DNA of 9,027 nt from CAYNRQ01 sp964399875 (GTDB lineage Archaea > Aenigmatarchaeota > Aenigmatarchaeia > QMZP01). Below, in pieces: positions 1 through 5,164 of this stretch. How positions within the stretch are numbered: position 1 is the stretch's first letter; the number at the start of each line of letters is the position of its first letter. The notes beneath the pieces are model-generated. The model did no database searches. It was not told the origin of the DNA and was given only the letters and a program-made list of their open reading frames with translations. The stretch spans positions 1 to 9,027 of the forward strand of contig CAYNRQ010000044.1 in the NCBI GenBank assembly GCA_964399875.1, written 5' to 3'. Made by a program: the position numbers and the translations under genes.

Positions 1-127
1 ACAATTAACCAGGAGCTCCGCATCCCACCAGTCTTATTAACCAATTGTATGTGACTGGTGGTAAGGAGCTAATCAATTAACCGTTTGAGATCTTATAACC
101 ACTCTTTTCAAGGTGGCCAGTGGTGAT
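1..127. other. Gene-free structured region at left edge
   Basis: No open frame with a credible protein was found here. It lies 3' of the minus-strand GtrA gene, so part may be its 3' untranslated region. The motif ATTAACC occurs at 4-10, 36-42 and 76-82, and CAATTAACC is a 9-bp direct repeat at 2-10 and 74-82. A second possible hairpin is ACCACT (98-103) with AGTGGT (119-124). These are seen directly; any function (terminator, small RNA, remnant of a small element) is inference. Confidence 0.5.
14..70. repeat. Nested inverted repeat (stem-loop / cruciform)
   Basis: The inner arms CCACCAGTC (25-33) and GACTGGTGG (53-61) are perfectly complementary over 9 bp with a 19-nt loop. Outer arms AGCTCC (14-19) and GGAGCT (65-70) extend the structure after small asymmetric bulges. 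It is flanked by direct repeats CAATTAACC at 2-10 and 74-82, which could be a target-site duplication or a coincidence in AT-rich DNA. Confidence 0.6.
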
Positions 128-520
128 TTACACCTTCCATGTCCAGATCAGGTTAATAAAATAGTTCCATAAAAAGGCTGCTATAATGCCTATGACCTCT
201 GAGTACATGTAATAAAGGCTTATGAACTCTGTTAATGAAAACAGCACTGCCAGATTTATCACCATCCCGGCCAGAGAAACGAGATTAAACTTAATACCCC
301 TTCTGAACATTCCAGCCCCGTCCTGTCTCCTGTCCTTAAATGTCCAGTGCTCATTGAGAACAAAATTGCTTATTATAGAGGTTTCTATGCTTATTACAGC
401 TGAATATATGTAAAAAAAACCAAAAATCTCTGTGAAAACCCAGAGCAGACCAAGGTTTACAACAACACCAGAACCACCAACCACCCCGAATTTTATGAAT
501 CTGTTTAATTCAAAAACCAT
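128..520 (-). CDS. GtrA-family four-helix membrane protein
   Basis: 130 residues, the usual length for the GtrA family (PF04138). Four hydrophobic segments are visible at about 10-31, 35-56, 76-98 and 104-126. The protein has the internal twofold repeat typical of the family: the first half ends in NFVLNEHWTF (52-61) and the second in WNYFINLIWTW (118-128), each with the Asn/Trp motif. Family members are thought to move or help flip polyprenyl-linked sugars for surface polysaccharide or glycoprotein synthesis, often beside a glycosyltransferase; no glycosyltransferase lies inside this window. Translation starts at the only plausible Met, followed by the FIKFGVVGG opening common in the family. 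It is divergent from the methyltransferase with 35 bp between. Family call is firm; the substrate is unknown. Confidence 0.9.
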   Translation of the reverse strand: MVFELNRFIKFGVVGGSGVVVNLGLLWVFTEIFGFFYIYSAVISIETSIISNFVLNEHWTFKDRRQDGAGMFRRGIKFNLVSLAGMVINLAVLFSLTEFISLYYMYSEVIGIIAAFLWNYFINLIWTWKV

Positions 521-555
521 ATTTCATATTTAATTTCTTTTAATAAATAACAGAT
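521..555. promoter_or_regulatory. 35-bp divergent promoter for GtrA gene and methyltransferase
   Basis: For the plus-strand gene, TATTTAAT around 527-534 lies about 25 nt before the ATG at 556. For the minus-strand gene, TTTATTAAAA (547 down to 538) lies about 23 nt before the ATG at 520. Both distances match archaeal TATA-to-start-site spacing, so both mRNAs would be leaderless or nearly so. No Shine-Dalgarno sequence fits in front of either gene. Promoter assignment is inferred from spacing only. Confidence 0.5.
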
Positions 556-1233
556 ATGAACATCAAAAAATTTTACAATGAATTTGCAGAAACCTATGAT
601 AAAAGGCACAACAGCACAGCAACCAATTACCTTAGAAAAAAGGAACTGGATCTTATCAGAAAATACTCCAAAGGCAGGGTCTTGGATATAGGATGCGGGA
701 CAGGTTATCACCTTAAATATGCGGGTGATGACGCCGTGGGAATAGATTTCAGTGAAAACATGCTTAAAATAGCAAGGAAGAAAAACATAAAAAATCTTAA
801 GCTGGCAAGCGCAGAAAACATACCGTTCAGGGATAAAAGCTTTAAAACGGTTTTCTGCTTCTTCGGCGTTCTGAACATGTGCAATGCAGAAAAGGCCATA
901 AAGGAGATGCAAAGAATACTTGAAAACAAAGGAAGGGTTCTTTTATCTGTTTCAAGCATAAAAGGAAGCGACAAATTCAGAATATACAAAAAAGAGATTA
1001 AAATAAGGCTGTTTTCAAAAAAAGATATCATAAATCTCTTCCGGAAAAGCAACTTCAAGCTCATATACTTTGATTCTGTCTTCAAAAACACAAAGCCAAG
1101 ATGGGGCGACTTTGCCCGCTTCTCCTTCAGGGAAAGATTAAATCTATTCCTTGAAAGATTCTCAAAAAAGAAGCTAGGAGAAATCTGTCTTTTGGTGTTT
1201 GAAAAAGCCTCTCTTGCAGGAGCTGACACATGA
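556..1233 (+). CDS. Class I SAM-dependent methyltransferase (type 11-like)
   Basis: 225 residues. Motif I for S-adenosylmethionine binding is VLDIGCGTG at 42-50, followed by the acidic motif II residue in GIDFSENML (D64). SAENIPFRDKSF (85-96) and VFCFFGVLNM correspond to the adenine-contact and post-motif regions of small-molecule methyltransferases (Methyltransf_11 / UbiE-like). The C-terminal third (about 140-225) is Lys/Arg/Phe-rich and not recognisable. The substrate cannot be told from sequence: lipid, quinone-like or RNA targets are all possible. The last 20 codons overlap the 3' end of the convergent Taw2-like gene on the other strand. Start is the first ATG after the compact divergent promoter. 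Fold call is strong, specific role unknown. Confidence 0.9.
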   Translation: MNIKKFYNEFAETYDKRHNSTATNYLRKKELDLIRKYSKGRVLDIGCGTGYHLKYAGDDAVGIDFSENMLKIARKKNIKNLKLASAENIPFRDKSFKTVFCFFGVLNMCNAEKAIKEMQRILENKGRVLLSVSSIKGSDKFRIYKKEIKIRLFSKKDIINLFRKSNFKLIYFDSVFKNTKPRWGDFARFSFRERLNLFLERFSKKKLGEICLLVFEKASLAGADT

Positions 1234-2067
1234 CTGCTTCTTGAAGTGCACATCAAGAACAACATGATAAACACCAGGAGAGTACTGTTTAACCACTTTT
1301 TTATATATCACTTTATTCAGTCTATAACCAGATTTTTTAGCCCTGTCCTCTAAAACCCTTATTGGCCTTTTCCATAGCTCCTCTTTTCTATAAATATTAT
1401 GATAATGAATAATACCAGAATCCTTAAGAAACAAAAAGGCCTTACTAAGAAATCTTTCTGTCCCTGGCAGATATCCCATTATAATCCTGTCAGCTGTTCC
1501 TTTTAAGCCAACCTTTTTGCAATCCTTTTTTATTATCTTTATATTTTTTATGCCATTCAATCTGCAATTCTCTTTTAAATATGAAATTGCAACAGGATTG
1601 ATATCTATTGAATATACAAACGATTTGGGATTCCTTTTTGCAATGGGTATAGAGAAATATCCTAGCCCAGCAAACATATCCACAATTGTTTCACCAGACA
1701 TGACAATATCTGCAACCCTTCCTCTTTCCCTTGTATTGCCCTTTGCAAACATGAGCTTGCAAACATCTATTTTGTAAAGGCAGCCATTCTCCCTGTGAAT
1801 TGTTTCAGAGCCGTTTCCTGATATAATCTCTATCCCGGGCTCTCTTTTTTCTCCTTTAACACCCCCTATTTTTCTGCATACTGTTTTAATATACGGATAT
1901 TTCTTAAGAATAATATCAGCTATCATTTTTTTGTATCTCACAATCTCAGGCTTTAGGTCAAGAATAACAACATGCCCGACCCGCTGGAAGCCCGACGGCA
2001 AAAAGCAAAGCTTGTTTTTGGGTATCTTGTTTTTTAAAGAATCCCGGAGTGTTCTTTTGAAATTCAT
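1174..2067 (-). CDS. taw2: tRNA wyosine-pathway transferase, Taw2-like (Trm5/TYW2 family)
   Basis: Member of the Trm5/TYW2 class I SAM family acting at G37 of tRNA(Phe). Numbering from the upstream Met at 2088, features are FQRVGHVVILDL (34-45), the YKIDVCKLMFAKGN segment (105-118), the SAM motif VDMFAGLGYFSIP (136-148) and acidic IDINP (161-165). The motif-IV region is ADRIIMGYLPGTERFL rather than the NPP/NLP-type motif of Trm5 methyltransferases, and the C-terminal SPGVYHVVLDV also looks like Taw2. Taw2 adds an aminocarboxypropyl group to 4-demethylwyosine. I chose the ATG at 2067 (297 aa) because it follows the L31e stop by 1 nt, like the other genes of this operon; the ATG at 2088 would add 7 residues and overlap L31e. 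The last 20 residues (QSCVSSCK onward) overlap the methyltransferase gene and extend past the usual family end. Confidence 0.8.
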   Translation of the reverse strand: MNFKRTLRDSLKNKIPKNKLCFLPSGFQRVGHVVILDLKPEIVRYKKMIADIILKKYPYIKTVCRKIGGVKGEKREPGIEIISGNGSETIHRENGCLYKIDVCKLMFAKGNTRERGRVADIVMSGETIVDMFAGLGYFSIPIAKRNPKSFVYSIDINPVAISYLKENCRLNGIKNIKIIKKDCKKVGLKGTADRIIMGYLPGTERFLSKAFLFLKDSGIIHYHNIYRKEELWKRPIRVLEDRAKKSGYRLNKVIYKKVVKQYSPGVYHVVLDVHFKKQSCVSSCKRGFFKHQKTDFS

Positions 2068-2068
2068 G

Positions 2069-2452
2069 TTATTCTTTTGTTTCAGCAACAGCCTTTTTCT
2101 TTTCTTCCACCTTTTCCTTTACTCTTTCCTTTAATCCCTTCTTTATATCTTTCTTTTCCTCTTTAACATCTTCCTTTTCATTCGGCAGTTTTGCTATTAC
2201 AGCCTCTTTTTCCTTGCTTACCTTAACCTTCACCCTTGAAGGAGGTTTTTGGATTCCCCTTCTCCATACACTCTCGTTTAGTTTTTTTGATATCTTGACA
2301 TCAGAAGCATGCATGTGTTTTTCCAAAAACCTTTTTATAGTATTTACAGCCGTTTTGCCCCGCTTGTTTCTAGGAACCTTCAGCCATTCAGATCTCAGTG
2401 GAATGGTATATATCCTTTCTTCAAGACCTGATGCTGAATCCTTCTTAGCCAT
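2069..2452 (-). CDS. rpl31e: Large-subunit ribosomal protein L31e
   Basis: 127 residues. The core (about 10-92) matches L31e: ERIYTIPLRSEWLKVPRNKR, then AVNTIKRFLEKHM, and VWRRGIQKPPSRVKVKV near the end. L31e sits near the peptide exit tunnel of the large subunit. The family is usually about 85-100 residues; here residues 93-127 form an extra tail of almost only Lys, Glu, Asp and Val/Ala, likely a charged helix or a disordered extension. It starts 2 nt after the L39e stop and is followed 1 nt later by the preferred Taw2-like start, so it is co-transcribed with both. Family call is firm; the role of the tail is unknown. Confidence 0.93.
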   Translation of the reverse strand: MAKKDSASGLEERIYTIPLRSEWLKVPRNKRGKTAVNTIKRFLEKHMHASDVKISKKLNESVWRRGIQKPPSRVKVKVSKEKEAVIAKLPNEKEDVKEEKKDIKKGLKERVKEKVEEKKKAVAETKE

Positions 2453-2454
2453 TA

Positions 2455-2622
2455 TTACACCTTTAGTTTATCCCTTCTCCACCTTTTTGTGCTAACCCTT
2501 ACCCTTCTTGTTCTGGCCCTTTTAAGGCCAAACTTCTTTATGTCAGCCCATCTTGGAGCTGACCTGACCTTTCCTTTAGCAACAAGTTTGTTTTTCTTTC
2601 CTGTGGGTTTGTTTCTTGACAT
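2455..2622 (-). CDS. rpl39e: Large-subunit ribosomal protein L39e
   Basis: A 55-codon reading frame from ATG (2620-2622) to TAA (2455-2457), found by direct translation between the PDCD5 and L31e genes. It opens MSRNKPTGKK, contains APRW (22-25) and ends TKRWRRDKLKV, the hallmarks of L39e (opening M-[SA]-RNKP and ending WRR-KLK). It is very basic. L39e lines the exit tunnel of the large subunit and is one of the smallest ribosomal proteins, normally about 51 residues; this copy appears to have about four extra residues around FGLKR (31-35). Gaps are 1 nt to the PDCD5 gene upstream and 2 nt to L31e downstream, the standard archaeal order. Confidence 0.92.
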   Translation of the reverse strand: MSRNKPTGKKNKLVAKGKVRSAPRWADIKKFGLKRARTRRVRVSTKRWRRDKLKV

Positions 2623-2623
2623 G

Positions 2624-2893
2624 TCACTTCCTCTTTATCCTTATATCCTTTTTTGCAGATAAAACCTTTAAAACATCTTTCAGTTTCTCATCTGTTATAG
2701 GACCCTGCAGTTTTCCTGTTTGGAATATCTGAAGTAAATACAACTCAACCTGACCCGCAAGCTGTGGATTCACAGTCCTAACCCTGGACAAACGCTCAAA
2801 AGCTTCTTTAGTCAGGATCTTATTCAAGACCTGCCTTTTCATATCTTCCATCTGTTTCATCTGCTCTAATTGGTTAATATCCATGCCATTCAT
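2624..2893 (-). CDS. PDCD5/TFAR19-family nucleic-acid-binding protein
   Basis: 89 residues of mainly charged helices. The segment ILTKEAFERLSRVRTVNPQL (about 27-46), followed by a stretch beginning QVELYLLQIFQTGKL and then ITDEKLKDVLKVL, is the PDCD5 core, and the basic end KKDIRIKRK fits the family tail. Archaeal members are usually about 110-120 residues, so the N-terminal helix is short here. Archaeal PDCD5 proteins are annotated as DNA-binding; in eukaryotes the family is linked to apoptosis and chaperonin binding. The conserved position between S19e and L39e suggests a ribosome- or folding-linked role. Start is ATG at 2893, 2 nt past the S19e stop; the Met at residue 4 is an alternative. 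Confidence 0.9.
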   Translation of the reverse strand: MNGMDINQLEQMKQMEDMKRQVLNKILTKEAFERLSRVRTVNPQLAGQVELYLLQIFQTGKLQGPITDEKLKDVLKVLSAKKDIRIKRK

Positions 2894-2895
2894 AC

Positions 2896-3315
2896 TTATC
2901 CCTTTTTAATTGATTTAGCAACATCATCCAAAAAACTCTGACCTTTTGATGTTATAACTCTCCCTTTATCTTTTTTTATCTTCACAAAACCAGCTGTTTC
3001 AAGCTCCTGCAGTATCTTCCTTATTATAGCACCGGATGCCTTATACTTGTGTTCGGGCTTATGGCCTCTGTTTTTCCTGCCGCCATAATCCTTTCTTAGC
3101 CTGGCTACACCCACTCTCTGATTCATGTAAATCTTCCTTAATACAGATGCTGACCTGATCCACCACCAGTTTTTTTGCACAGGTGGCCTTTCCTTATGTA
3201 CGCCTGTCTTTACAAATCCTGACCACCCAGGCGCTTTCATTTCAGGCATCTTCTCTAACCTTTCTGCTGCTTTTTTTATCAGCTCTTGACTATTTACTTC
3301 CATGACATGGCTCAT
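2896..3315 (-). CDS. rps19e: Small-subunit ribosomal protein S19e
   Basis: 139 residues, close to the normal archaeal length near 150. Recognised by the winged-helix S19e pattern: ELIKKAAERL near the N-terminus, PGWSGFVKTGVHKERPP (28-44), WWWIRSASVLRKIY (50-63), the RNA-contacting YGGRKNRG (77-84) and ASGAIIRKILQELETAGFV (93-111). S19e is needed for late maturation of small-subunit rRNA. It is the first gene of the S19e-PDCD5-L39e-L31e operon. The ATG at 3315 is preceded by AGGGA at a usable distance; Met5 (MEVNS) is another possible start. Confidence 0.94.
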   Translation of the reverse strand: MSHVMEVNSQELIKKAAERLEKMPEMKAPGWSGFVKTGVHKERPPVQKNWWWIRSASVLRKIYMNQRVGVARLRKDYGGRKNRGHKPEHKYKASGAIIRKILQELETAGFVKIKKDKGRVITSKGQSFLDDVAKSIKKG

Positions 3316-3339
3316 AATAATCCCTGTAGTGTAATAATA

Positions 3340-3366
3340 TCGATTATATATATATAATTTATAAGC
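3340..3366 (-). promoter_or_regulatory. TATA-box promoter of the S19e ribosomal operon
   Basis: Read on the minus strand, TTATAAATTATATATATA runs through about 3363-3346, an extended archaeal TATA region. With the usual 25-27 nt spacing transcription would begin near 3320-3330, giving a leader of roughly 10 nt before the ATG at 3315. The leader contains AGGGA, a weak Shine-Dalgarno sequence. The box lies directly after the stop codon of the preceding small membrane-protein gene (3369), so the ribosomal operon has its own promoter. Confidence 0.65.
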
Positions 3367-3368
3367 GT

Positions 3369-3641
3369 TTAGTGGACACGAAAAGGCAGCATATCTATTA
3401 CAGGAGAAGAATAATCATGTTTTAGTATCATATGAATTACTATAACACAGATACTCAAAAACAGACCAACAAAGATAAGACCTGTTAATAAATAGACGAG
3501 CAGTTCGTTAAAACCGCATTTATTATCTTTTATGCGATGCAGGCAACCTGCACCCCCTCTTATAATACCATCCACTGTTGTAAATAAAAAACCACCTGCA
3601 ATAAACAGTATGATGAGGCCAATTGCTGTTATTTTTTTCAT
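3369..3641 (-). CDS. Small two-helix membrane protein, unknown function
   Basis: 90 residues; I do not recognise a family. Hydrophobic segments at about 4-24 and 46-73 predict two membrane helices. KK at 2-3 suggests a cytoplasmic N-terminus, which would place the loop between the helices outside. That loop carries two cysteines (C33, C42) that could form a disulfide, plus GG and basic residues. A short hydrophilic tail ends in PFRVH. The start codon overlaps the rnp4 stop in an ATGA arrangement, which implies translational coupling to the RNase P subunit. The first helix could also be a signal peptide. Because the gene is short it might be lineage-specific; coupling and the clean two-helix pattern argue that it is real. 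Confidence 0.7.
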   Translation of the reverse strand: MKKITAIGLIILFIAGGFLFTTVDGIIRGGAGCLHRIKDNKCGFNELLVYLLTGLIFVGLFLSICVIVIHMILKHDYSSPVIDMLPFRVH

Positions 3642-3961
3642 TTCTTAGCTTCCCTCTTATATGGGTACCTTGTCACATTTCCGCATTCCATACACTTAAC
3701 TGTAACAGCCTTTTGTTCACCCCTTGTTCTTATTTCGCTGTTTTTCCCAGGAACAAGATACCTGTAACATTTTTTGCAAAATCTTCTTTTTAAATGTTTT
3801 GGCATCCTTATATTATATCTCATTGCTATCTTTCTTGCTAGCTGAACATATCTGTGTGAATACTCTGGTTTAAGCCTGAAATTTTTCTCAGCAAGCACAA
3901 AAAGCTTTTTTATTCTTTCCAGCCCGATTCTCTTCTTTGCAGCATCTTTTTGCCTTTTCAT
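3638..3961 (-). CDS. rnp4: RNase P protein subunit Rpp21/Rpr2 (Rnp4)
   Basis: 107 residues, normal for archaeal Rnp4. The N-terminal half is two basic helices (about 5-50), including ERIKKLFVLAEKNF and YVQLARKIAMRYNIRMP. The C-terminal zinc ribbon has four cysteines as CKKC (62-65) and CMEC (90-93). RRFCKKCYRYLVPGKNS and RYPYKRE are diagnostic of the family. The protein helps the RNase P RNA trim the 5' leader of pre-tRNA, working as a pair with Rpp29. It starts 1 nt after the nurA stop and overlaps the next gene by ATGA, so the three genes form one transcription unit. Proximity to the S19e operon is common in archaea. Confidence 0.93.
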   Translation of the reverse strand: MKRQKDAAKKRIGLERIKKLFVLAEKNFRLKPEYSHRYVQLARKIAMRYNIRMPKHLKRRFCKKCYRYLVPGKNSEIRTRGEQKAVTVKCMECGNVTRYPYKREAKK

Positions 3962-3962
3962 A

Positions 3963-5015
3963 TCAAAAAGGTCTCTGTTCCCTCCTCAGCTTAAACACAC
4001 TAGGTATATTACCCGTAAGGCTTAGTATATGCGAATAAAAATTCTCTATCTCTGAATCAGAAAGCTTTGCAACGTTATCAGCTTCTATCAGGGGGGCAGG
4101 CAAACCATAACTTGAGTGATGACCAGATACTGCAAGAATGACAGATGCCAGATCATCCTCCACACAGCCTTTCCTGAAAAAATCAACCCTCACTGGCCTG
4201 TCAAACTCAGCTGTTTTAAGATAAAATGAATAAATTTTTTCATTAAAATCAGGCAGGTCCCTAAGAACAGGATGATCCTTAGGTGATTTTGCATATCTAA
4301 AAACATCGCTTCTTTCACCTTTTTTTAGCATGAGATATAGCAGATTTGTATCCCTTGTTTTATTAAGCAGATCCCCAGACTCCTCCCCAGCCTCATATTT
4401 AAGTCTGTCTATGATAAGATTGCAGAATGCGGTGCTTCTTGAATCCTCAATAACACCAGCCAGTATGGTATTTCCCTTCTGAGCATTATGAAACAATTTC
4501 TTGTATTCAGCTATCATATTAAGGTATGCTTCATAAACAGAAGACGATCTGGATGGCTTGTCCGAATAATATGGAATTATGGACCCGTGCATCAATAAAA
4601 CATCCGGCTTAAACCTTTCCATGCACATGGCCGCTGTTTTCACCTCACTGATCTGCCTTGCTATAGCTGCAGAATATGCCCAATCCAGATCAGACAGGGC
4701 CTCCAAGACAAGCGGCTCTGGTGCAGGTATCTTTGAAGGGAAATAATCAACATCCAGCACCCTTCCGTTTTTGTATCTGAAGCAAACACCAACAGCCCTC
4801 ACAAGTATGCAATCAATACCATGCAGTGATTTTTTGGCCAAGCCGCCGTCAACCCCGATTACCTTTTTGTTTTCAAGCGGATTGCTATCTGTCCTGCATA
4901 TAAGTTTCAGATCAGAATTCATACCTCTTAGTTTCACTGCAAGCTTCTTTCTCTTACCCTCCTCTTTCTTTATCATTTCAGCTATCTTCTCTACATAGGG
5001 AATAAGTTTCTGCAT
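3963..5015 (-). CDS. nurA: NurA-domain 5'-3' nuclease
   Basis: 350 residues, within the NurA size range. VIGVDGG at 52-58 supplies the first conserved acidic residue (D56). The DGSL-type motif appears as LMHGSIIP (141-148), EDSRS is at 190-194, and SYGLPAPLIEADNVAKLS (302-319) is the C-terminal block. NurA works with the HerA helicase to resect DNA double-strand breaks, using two Mn ions in an RNase H-like fold. Two positions look altered: the Asp of DGSL is His143, and the His usual in the final block is Asp313. The N-terminal helix (1-45) is Lys-rich. No herA is in the window. First gene of the nurA-rnp4-membrane protein operon. Family call is good; catalytic competence is uncertain. Confidence 0.88.
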   Translation of the reverse strand: MQKLIPYVEKIAEMIKKEEGKRKKLAVKLRGMNSDLKLICRTDSNPLENKKVIGVDGGLAKKSLHGIDCILVRAVGVCFRYKNGRVLDVDYFPSKIPAPEPLVLEALSDLDWAYSAAIARQISEVKTAAMCMERFKPDVLLMHGSIIPYYSDKPSRSSSVYEAYLNMIAEYKKLFHNAQKGNTILAGVIEDSRSTAFCNLIIDRLKYEAGEESGDLLNKTRDTNLLYLMLKKGERSDVFRYAKSPKDHPVLRDLPDFNEKIYSFYLKTAEFDRPVRVDFFRKGCVEDDLASVILAVSGHHSSYGLPAPLIEADNVAKLSDSEIENFYSHILSLTGNIPSVFKLRREQRPF

Positions 5016-5024
5016 AATAAACCC

Positions 5025-5066
5025 TTATATCAAATTGTTTCACATTAAGTAATAAATTGTTTCACT
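5025..5066 (-). promoter_or_regulatory. nurA promoter region with paired 12-bp direct repeats
   Basis: AAATTGTTTCAC occurs twice on the plus strand, at 5032-5043 and 5054-5065, offset by 22 bp (about two helical turns). Read toward nurA the distal copy gives GTGAAACAATTTATTA, which resembles a GAAA-type BRE followed by a TATA-like box centred near 5054. A start near 5028 would leave a leader of about 12 nt before the ATG at 5015. The repeats may be a regulator site, duplicated promoter elements, or both. Confidence 0.5.
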
Positions 5067-5132
5067 TTTTATCAGAAACCATACCGAACAAGCAACTATC
5101 TTATTCAGTTGTTGCACAGGGCATGCTGATAT

Positions 5133-5143
5133 GGATTTAAAAA
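5133..5143 (+). promoter_or_regulatory. TATA box of the membrane HTH gene
   Basis: GATTTAAAAAT on the plus strand is centred about 26-27 nt before the ATG at 5165. That spacing places the start site at or beside the start codon, so the mRNA is probably leaderless; no Shine-Dalgarno sequence is visible before the ATG. An inverted repeat, GCAAC (5092-5096) with GTTGC (5111-5115), lies 20 bp upstream and could be an operator. Confidence 0.55.
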
Positions 5144-5164
5144 TCTTTCTGTCAAGATAGTATT

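Noticed and set aside
4..82. Three ATTAACC copies as a short CRISPR-like array
   Set aside because: The repeat is only 7-9 bp and the spacings differ (32 and 40), far from a CRISPR repeat; no cas gene is near.
505..1274. Minus-strand open frames opposite the methyltransferase
   Set aside because: They run antisense through conserved SAM motifs and encode low-complexity Phe/Leu/Ser-rich sequence; they are shadows of the real gene.
1174..2067. Assignment as Trm5 (G37 N1-methyltransferase)
   Set aside because: The motif-IV region reads MGYLPGTERFL rather than the Trm5 NPP/NLP-type motif, and the SPGVYHVVLDV end matches Taw2 better; Trm5 is kept only as an alternative.
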